Source of the DNA: Marinobacterium sediminicola
Lineage (GTDB): Bacteria > Pseudomonadota > Gammaproteobacteria > Pseudomonadales > Balneatricaceae
DNA length: 64,000 bases
Direction of reading: 5' to 3'
Assembly (NCBI RefSeq): GCF_022343685.1
Contig: NZ_CP092123.1
Location: 1,798,001 to 1,862,000, forward strand
Made by a program: the position numbers and the translations under genes. Below are positions 17,600 through 26,143 of the stretch, in pieces; the stretch's first letter is position 1; every line of letters starts with the position of its first letter. The notes under the pieces are model-generated. The model had not been told where the DNA came from and did not search any database. It saw nothing but the letters and a program-made list of their open reading frames with translations.

Positions 17600-18241
17600 T
17601 TATTCGCTGATCCCGAGTTTCAAAAGCCCACATTGAATGGCCAGATGGACCAGCTCCGCGGTCGAGGAAACCTGAAGCTTGTTCTTGAGCAAAGTGCTGT
17701 GGTTGGAGACAGTCTTAGCACTGATGCAAAGCTGTTCGGCAATGGCCTTAGGCGTGAGTCCACGCGCCAGCATGACGAATATTTCAAATTCACGCTGCGT
17801 CATACCTTCGAGCCTGGGGTCCATGCCGGTGTTGCGCTGCATGGCCAACCGCGTTGCAAGCTCGTGTTCCACATAGGGCTGACCCATCATCACTTTGCGC
17901 ACGGCTTCGAGCAGCACTTCAGGACTGCTGCTCTTGGTGATATAACCCAAGGCACCCGCGTCCAGCGCCTGCTGAACCATGGGCAGTTCATCGTACATAC
18001 TGAAAAACAGGATACGAGCCTCTCTGTCCCGCTGAAGAATCCGTCGTGCGGTCTCAATACCGCTGATATCGGTCAGATTAATATCCAGCACCAACACATC
18101 GGGACGATGTTGCTGCCAAAGGGTCAGGCATTCCCACCCGCTTGAGGCCTCCATCATCTCGCAACCGTCCAGCATTGTTGAAAGAAGACTGGCATAGCCC
18201 TGCCTTACAACAGCATGATCGTCCGTCAATAACACTTTCAC
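17600..18241 (-). CDS. eraR: LuxR-family response regulator EraR (PedR2-like)
   Basis: A 213-residue NarL/FixJ regulator. The receiver has D7-D8, phospho-acceptor D53 in LVLDINL, and Lys in YITKSSS; the LuxR HTH spans about 145-190 (TPKAIAEQLCISAKTVSNH). The start is GTG 18241, with GAGGA eight bases upstream. It follows the eraS gene by 10 bases. In Pseudomonas, EraSR activates exaA, and the P. putida counterpart PedS2/PedR2 drives the lanthanide-dependent swap between PedE and PedH. Confidence 0.88.
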   Translation of the reverse strand: MKVLLTDDHAVVRQGYASLLSTMLDGCEMMEASSGWECLTLWQQHRPDVLVLDINLTDISGIETARRILQRDREARILFFSMYDELPMVQQALDAGALGYITKSSSPEVLLEAVRKVMMGQPYVEHELATRLAMQRNTGMDPRLEGMTQREFEIFVMLARGLTPKAIAEQLCISAKTVSNHSTLLKNKLQVSSTAELVHLAIQCGLLKLGISE

Positions 18242-18251
18242 GTTTGAGTCC

Positions 18252-19514
18252 TCATGTTTTGACCGCCAAGGGCAGCTCCAGCATCAGTTTAAGGCCACCA
18301 CCCGGTGCGGATGACAGGCTGAGCTTTGCATCCATATACCGTGCCCGCTCATGCATCGAGCGGATACCAACACCCGGCCTAATATTGTCTGCCAGCCCCA
18401 AACCATCGTCCGCCACATGTACCAGAAGATGCCTGGCCTTGGCTTCAATGCCGATATCCACGCGGGATGCGCAAGCATGGCGTGCCACGTTGTTCAGGGC
18501 CTCCTGCAGGAGGCGATAGAGATGGGTCGAGGTTTCATCACTCAGAACGGGCAAATCCTGGATCGTGAGATGGCACTTGATACCGCTGCTTTGCTGCCAT
18601 TGTTCGACCAGACTACGCAGAGATTCTTCAAGCCCCAACGGCTCGAGTATCACGGGATGCAGGCTCCGGATAAGGCGGCGAAACCCCTGCTGCATCGCTT
18701 CACAATCACGCACAATGCGAGGGGCTGTTGTCGCCACGAGCTCAGGACGATTGGCAGTTTGTCCAATCAGGTATGCCTGGGCCCGGATACCGGTCAGGTA
18801 CTGACCCAGGTCGTCATGCAGCTCCCGAGCAAGATAGGCTCTCTCCTTCTCTTGCAATGCCATCAATTCTCGCGTCAGGCGACGATTGTCATCCTGTTCC
18901 TGTTCCAATGCCTGTGCCATGCGGTTGAAATGGTTTGCCAAGCGGTTGGCTTCAGGTACCGAGAACGCCTGCAACCTTGCGGTAAATCGCCCCTGTTGGA
19001 TCTGGTCGATGGCGGCCAATACCTGGCCGAAGGGCCTCATCCCCTTTGCAACGCCCCAACTGATGGCGGCGATCGACAGTAATGCTCCTCCACAAAACAG
19101 GACGAGCACCTGAAGTGCAGACTCCCAAACCTCGGCCAATTCATCTTCAGGATCGGCGATCAGCACCAGAACCTCTTCATCCAGCAGCACTCGTCGCTCG
19201 ATTCGCGGTGTTATCTCAGGCCAGATCCAGCGGGCAAACCAGGTTGGTACCTGCTCGATGGACGGTGATGGTGGAGAGATGCCGATGGGCAGCTTGATAA
19301 TGGTCAGATGACGCCAGTCCGTTGTAATCAAGGATTCCAGCAAGGCTTCATCCTTGCTTGCCCCCGTGATCAGCAGGTCGGCAACAACCATGCTGGACGC
19401 CAGCTCACGTTCAATGTCTGTTTTGGCCTGACGCATCAGCCCGAACAGGCTGAGCATCAGGGCCAACATGAATGCGGCCGCAACCATTACGTTCAATCTC
19501 ACGACAGCACGCAT
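18252..19514 (-). CDS. eraS: Membrane sensor histidine kinase EraS (PedS2-like)
   Basis: A 420-residue kinase: TM1 (8-27), periplasmic sensor (28-131) of the LapD/MoxY-N kind, TM2 (133-157), HAMP-like linker (about 158-210), HisKA_3 with H233 in ARELHDDLGQYL, and HATPase (LQEALNNVARHA, DDGLGL, GIRSMHERA). The periplasmic domain ends with an acidic stretch (LDEEVLVLIADPEDELAEVWE), attractive as a metal-sensing surface but shared by the family. ATG 19514 is chosen over TTG 19523 because AAGGA then lies about 9 bases away. It is co-transcribed with the cupredoxin-like gene before it and eraR after it. Confidence 0.87.
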   Translation of the reverse strand: MRAVVRLNVMVAAAFMLALMLSLFGLMRQAKTDIERELASSMVVADLLITGASKDEALLESLITTDWRHLTIIKLPIGISPPSPSIEQVPTWFARWIWPEITPRIERRVLLDEEVLVLIADPEDELAEVWESALQVLVLFCGGALLSIAAISWGVAKGMRPFGQVLAAIDQIQQGRFTARLQAFSVPEANRLANHFNRMAQALEQEQDDNRRLTRELMALQEKERAYLARELHDDLGQYLTGIRAQAYLIGQTANRPELVATTAPRIVRDCEAMQQGFRRLIRSLHPVILEPLGLEESLRSLVEQWQQSSGIKCHLTIQDLPVLSDETSTHLYRLLQEALNNVARHACASRVDIGIEAKARHLLVHVADDGLGLADNIRPGVGIRSMHERARYMDAKLSLSSAPGGGLKLMLELPLAVKT

Positions 19515-19532
19515 GTCTGGCAATCCTTGCTG

Positions 19533-19973
19533 TTAACGAACGCTAAACACACCCTCCATTCCCTTTTGCTCAAGGCCGCTCATGTAAAAGCGATACTCGC
19601 CCGGCTTGATCGGCACGAAATAGATCTCGGCTTCGCCTTCCTGCTCAAATTCCAGCTCAGTCAGTGCAATCGCTTTGATTTCCATATCACCGGCTTCGAC
19701 TTTACGCAGATAAATGGAACTGAAAAACTCGGGAGCCTGCATGGCGTATTCTTTCAGGCCGCTGGATATCACTTTCAGACGATAGGCCTTGCCGGTCTCC
19801 ATTTCGTATCGGGTCTGGGACATGGCGTAGTCAGTAACCTCGCTGCCCAGCACCAGGTCAGGCAGTCGTTCAGGGCGCGTTGTCAGGTCTCCTTCTGCCA
19901 GTGCAGGCGTGGATGCAACGGCACCTGCAGACAGGGCAAGAGCCAAACTCAGAGTACGAATGGGGGTTTTCAT
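19533..19973 (-). CDS. Periplasmic cupredoxin-like protein lacking copper ligands
   Basis: A 146-residue secreted protein (signal cleaved near TPALA|EGDLT). The C-terminal YRFYMSGLEQKGMEGVFSV lines up with the cupredoxin copper loop Y-x-F-x-C-x(n)-H-x(n)-M: the Cys is replaced by Met131, the loop His by acidic/polar residues, and only Met139 remains. The N-terminal ligand His is also absent around EYAMQAPEFF. It therefore cannot form a type-1 copper site and may bind another metal or a protein. AGGA precedes ATG 19973. It is first in an operon with eraS and eraR, so a sensory role is likely. Fold assignment is moderate. Confidence 0.65.
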   Translation of the reverse strand: MKTPIRTLSLALALSAGAVASTPALAEGDLTTRPERLPDLVLGSEVTDYAMSQTRYEMETGKAYRLKVISSGLKEYAMQAPEFFSSIYLRKVEAGDMEIKAIALTELEFEQEGEAEIYFVPIKPGEYRFYMSGLEQKGMEGVFSVR

Positions 19974-20037
19974 GTCACTTTCCTGTTCTTGTTGAGTTCT
20001 TCACACAACATCCTAGTGACCAGCACCCGCGAAAACA

Positions 20038-20053
20038 TACTACTTCGGTACTG
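20038..20053 (-). promoter_or_regulatory. GTAGTA-type motif between eraSR operon and ABC exporter operon
   Basis: On the minus strand CAGTACCGAAGTAGTA. It lies in the 173-base divergent region between the cupredoxin-eraSR operon and the PQQ-associated ABC operon, 65 bases from the former, so it could serve either. Confidence 0.45.
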
Positions 20054-20146
20054 AATGATTGAGACTTTCTGAATATTTAATCCCGCCCCCATCATCCCTA
20101 AGCTCAATGCATCACTGATAACAACGATAAACCCGAGTGTAACCCA

Positions 20147-21325
20147 ATGAACAAGCTGCCCCGACTGCTGAGCGCGGCGACCCTGAGCATTCCATTACTT
20201 GCCAGTGCCGCGACTACCCCCCTGGAGATCGAGATCGGCTATATCGGTTTTGAACCGGATCATGGACCGGTCTTGTCCAATATTTTGCCTGAACCGGCTG
20301 ATGCTGGGCTCAAGGGTGCCGAGCTGGCCATTAACGACAGCAACACCACCGGTCGTTTCCTCAAACAGCATTACACCCTTCATGCACGAAGCACTGATCA
20401 ACCGGACCAGATCGTGCCGATGACCCAGGCACTCTATGATCAGGGCATCCGCTTAATGGTATTGAATCTGACCAGAGAGCAGCTTGTCGCCGTCGAAGCA
20501 GAACTTCCTGATGATGTCTTACTGATCAATGCTGGTAGCCAGGATAATGCGCTGCGGACTGAACAATGCATTCCTGGAATGCTGCACAGCATGCCCTCTC
20601 GTGCGATGTTGACCGATGCTCTGGCCCAGTGGCTGATGACCAAGCGCTGGAAGCGCTGGCTCTTGCTTGAGGGCCAAACCCCGGAAGATCGTGCCTATGC
20701 AGACTCCGTAGCCCGGAGCGCCCAGCGCATGGGCGCCGTTATTGTTGAGCGCAAGCAATGGAGTTTTGATACTGACCTGAGACGAACGGCTCAGAAAGAG
20801 CTGCCGCCCTTTACCCAGACCGACGAGTACGATGTCGTAGTCGTAGCTGATGAGCGTGGCGATTTCGGCGAGTACGTACCCTTCAACACCTGGTACCCGC
20901 GTCCGGTCGTGGGCACACAGGGTATGAGCCCTGTGGTCTGGCATCGTGTCGTTGAAGCCTGGGGCGCTGCTCAGCTGCAAAGCCGGTTCGAAAAACTGGC
21001 TGACCGATGGATGAACGGCCGTGATTATGCCAGCTGGGCTGGCGTACGCACTCTGGCTGAAGCCGTTACTCAGACTGGCGAAACCGATCCCGCTGCACTG
21101 AAGCAGTTCATTCTTTCCGACAAGTTTCAGCTTGGTGCCTTCAAAGGGCGCAAGCTGACCTATCGAGACTGGAGCGGACAGCTGCGTCAACCGATACCTC
21201 TCACTCATCCACGGGCACTGGTGTCCCAATCACCACAGGCAGGTTACCTGCACCCGGTTACCGATCTCGATACCCTCGGCTTCGATCAACGTGAAAGCCA
21301 GTGTTCTGTCAAAGGAGACTCATGA
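20147..21325 (+). CDS. PQQ-alcohol-dehydrogenase-system substrate-binding protein (PedA-like)
   Basis: A 392-residue periplasmic protein related to branched-chain amino-acid binding proteins. Signal cleavage is near LLASA|ATTPL, then IEIGYIGFEPDHGPVL and KGAELAINDSN. Its last bases overlap the next start (ATGATG). This family occurs with PQQ alcohol dehydrogenases together with a YVTN propeller and an ABC exporter; the transported molecule is unknown. Confidence 0.83.
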   Translation: MNKLPRLLSAATLSIPLLASAATTPLEIEIGYIGFEPDHGPVLSNILPEPADAGLKGAELAINDSNTTGRFLKQHYTLHARSTDQPDQIVPMTQALYDQGIRLMVLNLTREQLVAVEAELPDDVLLINAGSQDNALRTEQCIPGMLHSMPSRAMLTDALAQWLMTKRWKRWLLLEGQTPEDRAYADSVARSAQRMGAVIVERKQWSFDTDLRRTAQKELPPFTQTDEYDVVVVADERGDFGEYVPFNTWYPRPVVGTQGMSPVVWHRVVEAWGAAQLQSRFEKLADRWMNGRDYASWAGVRTLAEAVTQTGETDPAALKQFILSDKFQLGAFKGRKLTYRDWSGQLRQPIPLTHPRALVSQSPQAGYLHPVTDLDTLGFDQRESQCSVKGDS

Positions 21326-22296
21326 TGTACCAGCCCCCTTTTCTCAAATCATTGCTAATTGCCGCCATGCTGGCCACCCCGGCAGCTCATGCGGCCACAG
21401 CCTATGTTTCCAATGAGAAAGACAACACACTCTCCGTCATTGATCTGGATACCATGGAGGTTACCAAGACCATTGAAGTGGGTGAGCGCCCACGCGGTAT
21501 TGCTCTGTCCAAGGATCACACCAAACTGTATATCTGTGCCAGTGATTCCGATACCGTTCAAGTCATGGATCTGGCAACCCACAAGATCATTGCCAACCTC
21601 CCCTCCGGTGAGGACCCCGAGCAGTTTTCCCTGCACCCCGATAACCGTCGCCTCTACATTTCCAATGAAGATGACGCCCTGGTGACTGTGGTCGACACGG
21701 AAACGCATGAGGTGCTGGCTCAGATTGAAGTGGGCGTAGAACCTGAAGGGATGGCAGTGAGCCCCGATGGCCGATGGGCCGTCAACACCAGTGAAACGAC
21801 CAGCATGCTGCATTGGATCGACACTGAAACGCATGACCTGATTGACAATACGCTGGTGGATCAGCGCCCCCGTCATGTCGAATTTACCAAGGAAGGTGAT
21901 ATTCTCTGGGCCTCATCCGAAATCGGTGGCACGGTATCCGTCGTGGATGTTGCCACTCGCCAGATCATTCACAAGCTGACATTCCAGATTCGCGGGATTC
22001 ACCCCGACAAGATTCAGCCGGTCGGTGTCAAACTGTCCGCTGATGGCCGTTACGCTTTCGTGGCGCTTGGGCCTTCGAACCATGTCGCGGTCGTCGATGC
22101 CAAAACCTATGAGGTACTGGACTATCTGCTGGTCGGTCGCCGAGTGTGGCACATGGAGTTCACTCCCGATCAAAAATATCTTCTGACCACCAATGGGGTC
22201 AGCGGTGACGTATCCGTGATTGATGTCGATAAACTCAAGGTCATCAAGTCGATCAAGGTAGGTCGTTACCCCTGGGGTGTCGTCACCCTGGATTGA
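21322..22296 (+). CDS. PQQ-associated YVTN beta-propeller protein
   Basis: A 324-residue periplasmic seven-bladed propeller. The signal is cleaved near AAHA|ATAYV. Repeats of the form AYVSNEKDNTLSVID / KLYICASDSDTVQVMD / RLYISNEDDALVTVVD occur throughout. Despite its operon it carries no PQQ-ligand residues. ATG 21322 overlaps the previous stop, with AAAGGAGA upstream. The partner is probably the binding protein of the same operon. Confidence 0.85.
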   Translation: MMYQPPFLKSLLIAAMLATPAAHAATAYVSNEKDNTLSVIDLDTMEVTKTIEVGERPRGIALSKDHTKLYICASDSDTVQVMDLATHKIIANLPSGEDPEQFSLHPDNRRLYISNEDDALVTVVDTETHEVLAQIEVGVEPEGMAVSPDGRWAVNTSETTSMLHWIDTETHDLIDNTLVDQRPRHVEFTKEGDILWASSEIGGTVSVVDVATRQIIHKLTFQIRGIHPDKIQPVGVKLSADGRYAFVALGPSNHVAVVDAKTYEVLDYLLVGRRVWHMEFTPDQKYLLTTNGVSGDVSVIDVDKLKVIKSIKVGRYPWGVVTLD

Positions 22297-22310
22297 TTCG
22301 GGAGAGCAGT

Positions 22311-23051
22311 ATGGGCATTGAAGTGCGCAACCTTTGTTTTCGTTACGGTACACGCCAGGCACTGCAGGACGTCAGCTTCCGCCTGGTGGATGGTAAACTC
22401 AATGCCCTGCTTGGCCCAAACGGCGCCGGCAAAAGCACCCTGTACGCCTTGCTGACCCAGCTTTTCAATCTGCAACAGGGCGAGATACTGCTGAATGGAG
22501 TCCCGATCAGCCGCCAGTCCAGAAAACTCAAGCAGCAACTTGGGGTGGTCTTTCAGCAAAGCACGCTTGATCTGGACCTGAGCGTACTGCAAAACCTGGA
22601 ATATCACGGTGCACTGCACGGTCTATCATCCAGAGACGTTCGACATCAGGCCTCGGCCTTGCTTGAACGCCTGGAGCTTGGCGATCGCCTTCATGACAGC
22701 ATCCGCAGCCTGAACGGTGGCCACCGCCGCCGTGTCGAGATAGCCCGCGCCCTGCTGCATCGCCCGTCGATTCTCCTGCTGGATGAAGCGACCGTAGGCC
22801 TGGACACGGCTGCACGCCAGTCCATCAACCGCCATGTCCGTGATCTTTGCCGCGATCAGGCGCTTACGGTTCTGTGGGCCACCCACCTTATTGAAGAGAT
22901 CGATTCAGACGATCCCGTACTCGTCCTGCACCAGGGGCGCCTGCACGCAGACGCACTTGCACATGAGATTTGCCATATGCAGCAAACCCGCACTCTTGCC
23001 GCAGCTTTCGAGCAGATCACCGGACTCAAGGAATCAACCCAATGCGCATGA
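22311..23051 (+). CDS. PQQ-system ABC exporter ATP-binding protein (PedB-like)
   Basis: A 246-residue ATPase. Walker A is GPNGAGKST; Walker B ILLLDEATVGLD. The signature is LNGGHRRRVEIARAL, with N and H in place of the S and Q of LSGGQ. Start at ATG 22311 is chosen over 22293 because GGGAG lies 6 bases upstream and MGIEVRNLCFRYG is a normal ATPase start. It overlaps the permease gene by 10 bases. Confidence 0.85.
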   Translation: MGIEVRNLCFRYGTRQALQDVSFRLVDGKLNALLGPNGAGKSTLYALLTQLFNLQQGEILLNGVPISRQSRKLKQQLGVVFQQSTLDLDLSVLQNLEYHGALHGLSSRDVRHQASALLERLELGDRLHDSIRSLNGGHRRRVEIARALLHRPSILLLDEATVGLDTAARQSINRHVRDLCRDQALTVLWATHLIEEIDSDDPVLVLHQGRLHADALAHEICHMQQTRTLAAAFEQITGLKESTQCA

Positions 23052-23833
23052 CCGCTTACCTGATCGCCCTCAAGGGGATTCTGAAGCGTGAATTTTTGCG
23101 CTTTATCCATCAGCGGACTCGCTTTCTAAGCGCGCTTGTACGACCGCTTTTGTGGCTGGTCGTGTTCGCTGCCGGCTTCAGAGCAGCATTGGGCGTCTCC
23201 ATCATTCCGCCCTACGAAACCTACATCACCTATGAGACCTACATTCTGCCGGGCCTTTGTTGCATGATTCTGCTGTTTAACGGCATGCAAAGCTCTTTAT
23301 CCATGGTGTATGACCGGGAAATGGGCAGCATGAAAGTCTTGCTCATGAGTCCACTGCCACGCGCCTGGCTACTTTTCTGCAAGCTGATTGCCATTGCGCT
23401 TTTATCTCTGGCTCAGGTGTATGCTTTTATCGGACTGGGCTTTCTGGTCAATGTTGAACCCCCGCTCACAGGGCTTTTGACCGTTTTGCCGGCATTGGTG
23501 CTGACAGCTTTGATGCTGGGCGCGATAGGGCTGTTTTTGTCTTCCCGCATTCGCCAGTTGGAGAATTTTGCTGGCGTAATGAATTTTGTTATTTTCCCTA
23601 TGTTTTTCATGTCCTCGGCACTCTACCCGCTATGGAAGATGCGCGAGTCCAGTGAATGGCTGTATTGGATCTGTAGCCTCAATCCCTTTACCCATGCGGT
23701 AGAGCTGGTCCGTTTCGCTCTTTACACCGAGCTCAACCTTGAAGCACTACTGGTCACCACCGGGACCACTCTGGTCTTTACCGTCCTGGCTTTGCTCGGG
23801 TTCAATTCGGAGCAGGCAGTCCGAAAGTCCTGA
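23042..23833 (+). CDS. pedC: PQQ-system ABC-2 type permease (PedC-like)
   Basis: A 263-residue ABC-2 exporter permease with six membrane helices (e.g. 31-50, 105-130, 145-170, 185-205, 240-260). It begins MRMTAYLIALKGILKREFLRF, the amphipathic interface helix. It is the PedC family found with alcohol-oxidising quinoproteins; proposed to export a compound linked to alcohol oxidation, perhaps solvents. Start ATG 23042 follows the ATPase frame. Confidence 0.83.
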   Translation: MRMTAYLIALKGILKREFLRFIHQRTRFLSALVRPLLWLVVFAAGFRAALGVSIIPPYETYITYETYILPGLCCMILLFNGMQSSLSMVYDREMGSMKVLLMSPLPRAWLLFCKLIAIALLSLAQVYAFIGLGFLVNVEPPLTGLLTVLPALVLTALMLGAIGLFLSSRIRQLENFAGVMNFVIFPMFFMSSALYPLWKMRESSEWLYWICSLNPFTHAVELVRFALYTELNLEALLVTTGTTLVFTVLALLGFNSEQAVRKS

Positions 23834-23878
23834 TCAAATCTGCCACCTTCCCAAAGGCCCCCGCCATGGCTACACTCA

Positions 23879-23903
23879 CGGCCTGCTATGCAATAACAGG
23901 CCG
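23879..23903 (+). terminator. Weak hairpin after the ABC exporter operon
   Basis: CGGCCTG / CAGGCCG, 7-bp stem with 11-base loop, followed by CTTGCTTTATGCTTTTT. A candidate terminator that overlaps the leader of the next gene. Confidence 0.45.
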
Positions 23904-23911
23904 CTTGCTTT

Positions 23912-24385
23912 ATGCTTTTTCGAATTTCAAACCGCTATTACCGCCGACAAACAGCCAGCCACCTGCTGTGGATGCTGGGCCTGATCGTCGCGATCATTGC
24001 CAGCTTCCATTATCTGTTGCAGGCATCGAAAGTCGTCGACTTTCTGCTTCCGGTTCTTGGAGTGAGCGCCTGCTCTGCCTATTTCATTAAACTTTTTCAG
24101 CATCTGCGTGCGGGTCGTCAAGGCTATCCCGAGATTCATCTGGATATGGAGGCCAGGCAACTGGCCATAAAAGAAGGCGATACAAGGGTCGAGATTGATA
24201 TCAGCCGCATTCTCCACCTGAAACTGGATTATCGTTTCAGCCAGGTGGAGCGTATTCAAATCACGACCGATGAGGGACAGGTACTCAGGCTTGAAGGCTA
24301 TGAGGAGATGGCTGAAATGGTACGTGCTCTTGAATCTCTGACCCCAGAGAGCAAAATTAGCCGCTCTCGCCTAAGAATCCGCTAA
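23912..24385 (+). CDS. Small inner-membrane protein of unknown function
   Basis: A 157-residue protein with two membrane helices (about 17-37 and 42-64) and then a soluble domain EIHLDMEARQLAIKEGDTRVEIDISRILHLKLDYRFSQVERIQIT. The soluble part resembles the PH-like domains of membrane-anchored bacterial proteins. No family name is offered. It is in the same direction as the ABC exporter genes but beyond a hairpin, and convergent with ercS. Confidence 0.65.
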   Translation: MLFRISNRYYRRQTASHLLWMLGLIVAIIASFHYLLQASKVVDFLLPVLGVSACSAYFIKLFQHLRAGRQGYPEIHLDMEARQLAIKEGDTRVEIDISRILHLKLDYRFSQVERIQITTDEGQVLRLEGYEEMAEMVRALESLTPESKISRSRLRIR

Positions 24386-24409
24386 TAATGATGCAGCTGG
24401 GGATGATGG

Positions 24410-26143
24410 TTAAACGGATTTTTCAGCTGTAAGGTGAGTCATTAGCGCTCTCAATTTGCCGGGTTTGACGGGTTTATTCAGCACCTGCACACCTTGTGCT
24501 CGAAACGCCTTTCGTGTCTCGTCGCTGCGATCAGCCGTCAGCATGACCATCGGCACAGACTCAAAACCGGAGTCATTGAGCCAGGCACGCAGCTCCAGCC
24601 CCGTATCATGATCTTCAAGATGGTAGTCTGCCAATACCAGATCAGGATTTTCAGCACAGGCCTCTTTTGCCTCACTCAAGTTATGCGCAAGCAGTACATC
24701 ACATCCCCAGCCACCGAGCAGGGCCTGCATACTGATCAAAATGGCCGGGTCATTGTCCAGAACCAAGACCTTTCGGCCCTCAAGCAGATCAGTATTCACC
24801 ACCGGTTGTGCAGCCTGACTGGAAGGGACTTGATAGGTTGCAGCGGCGAGCGGAATGCTGACTTCGAAGCAGGACCCCGCTCCTACAACTGAGCGGAGGC
24901 TGATCGGGTGATCCAGCATGCGTGCGATACGCTCGACGATGGCCAAACCAAGACCAACTCCCACCTTTTTTGAGTGATGTTGACTGAGCCGGCAAAACTC
25001 CTGAAATATTGCTTCCTGCTTGTCATCAGGGATGCCGCCGCCCGTATCCCAGACCTGAATGCTCATCCGATCTCCACGTCGCCGGAAGCCCAGCAGTACG
25101 CCACCCTGATCGGTATAGCGAAAAGCGTTACTGAGAAAGTTGCGCAGTATCCGGGTCAACAAGCGCAAGTCACTGGCAACCCAGTCACTTCCGCAATGTA
25201 CCGCAAAGCTCAACTCTGCCGCTTCTGCCACAGGTTCAAATTCAGCTCGAAGTGTTTCAGCCAGTCGACTGACCGGGAAACTTTGCAACTCGGGCTGTAC
25301 CGCATTCTGATCCAGCTTGGAAATCTCGAGCAGGTCGGTCAGCAGATGCTCAGCCCCATCCAGTGCCACATGCACCCGATCCACCAGATCCGCTTCGGCC
25401 GCAGGCAAATTACGCTCCTGCAATGCAGCGACGAGCAAACGCGCCGCATTCATCGGCTGGAGCAGATCATGACTGGCCGCTGCCAGATACTTATCCTTAC
25501 TCAGGTTTGCGGCTTCTGCCGCTTCCTTGGCCTGAAGCATCTCCTGCTCTGCCTGCTGGCGGGTTCGCACTTCTCGCCATAGACGATCATTGAGCTGCAC
25601 CAATTCACGCGTGCGTTCTTCAACACGTTGCTCAAGCTCTTCATTCAGTGAGAGCATGCGCTGCTGAACCTTTTTGCGCTCGGTAATATCAGCCACAAAC
25701 GCCACGATGTCAGGCTCATCACCCTTTCGACGCAGCAGTATGTTCATCGATACTTCGATAGCCTCACCGCAAGCCTTGCGCATGCGGGTTTCATACAGGA
25801 ACAGCTGACCATCATTCACCAGCCTGGCCATCATCAGGCGGAATTCCTGCTCACTGAACAACAGATCCGTGGCGAAATTCACCCCCTGAACCATGCTTTC
25901 GTGATCAGGAAAGCCACAGATACGGGCCATGGCCCGGTTTGCCTTGCCAACCCGTCCTGTAAGATCAGCCTGAAAAATGCCATGCAGAGCATTATCGAAA
26001 AGCCACTTGTAGCGGTTCCGTTCAGACTCCAGCTCTTCGATTTTGCTGAGCAGTTCCGGGTAATAGCTCTTACGCGCAGACTGGCCACCCAGTCCGATAA
26101 GATGCTCAACCGTCAGTTCACTGTTTTCAGAGGGCTTCTTCAT
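24410..26143 (-). CDS. ercS: Hybrid sensor histidine kinase ErcS-like
   Basis: A 577-residue soluble hybrid kinase with one PAS domain (43-155), coiled coil (157-210), HisKA with H225 in AAASHDLLQPMNAARLL, HATPase (330-430; NAFRYTD, DTGGGIP, GVGLGLAIVERIA), and a receiver (458-575) with D506 in LADYHLEDHDTG. It shares the HDLLQPxNAARL block with the ErcS'-like kinase. It overlaps the ercA end by 17 bases, as ercA-ercS are paired in Pseudomonas, where ErcA and ErcS set the level of the ethanol regulon. The receiver has no effector domain. Confidence 0.85.
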   Translation of the reverse strand: MKKPSENSELTVEHLIGLGGQSARKSYYPELLSKIEELESERNRYKWLFDNALHGIFQADLTGRVGKANRAMARICGFPDHESMVQGVNFATDLLFSEQEFRLMMARLVNDGQLFLYETRMRKACGEAIEVSMNILLRRKGDEPDIVAFVADITERKKVQQRMLSLNEELEQRVEERTRELVQLNDRLWREVRTRQQAEQEMLQAKEAAEAANLSKDKYLAAASHDLLQPMNAARLLVAALQERNLPAAEADLVDRVHVALDGAEHLLTDLLEISKLDQNAVQPELQSFPVSRLAETLRAEFEPVAEAAELSFAVHCGSDWVASDLRLLTRILRNFLSNAFRYTDQGGVLLGFRRRGDRMSIQVWDTGGGIPDDKQEAIFQEFCRLSQHHSKKVGVGLGLAIVERIARMLDHPISLRSVVGAGSCFEVSIPLAAATYQVPSSQAAQPVVNTDLLEGRKVLVLDNDPAILISMQALLGGWGCDVLLAHNLSEAKEACAENPDLVLADYHLEDHDTGLELRAWLNDSGFESVPMVMLTADRSDETRKAFRAQGVQVLNKPVKPGKLRALMTHLTAEKSV

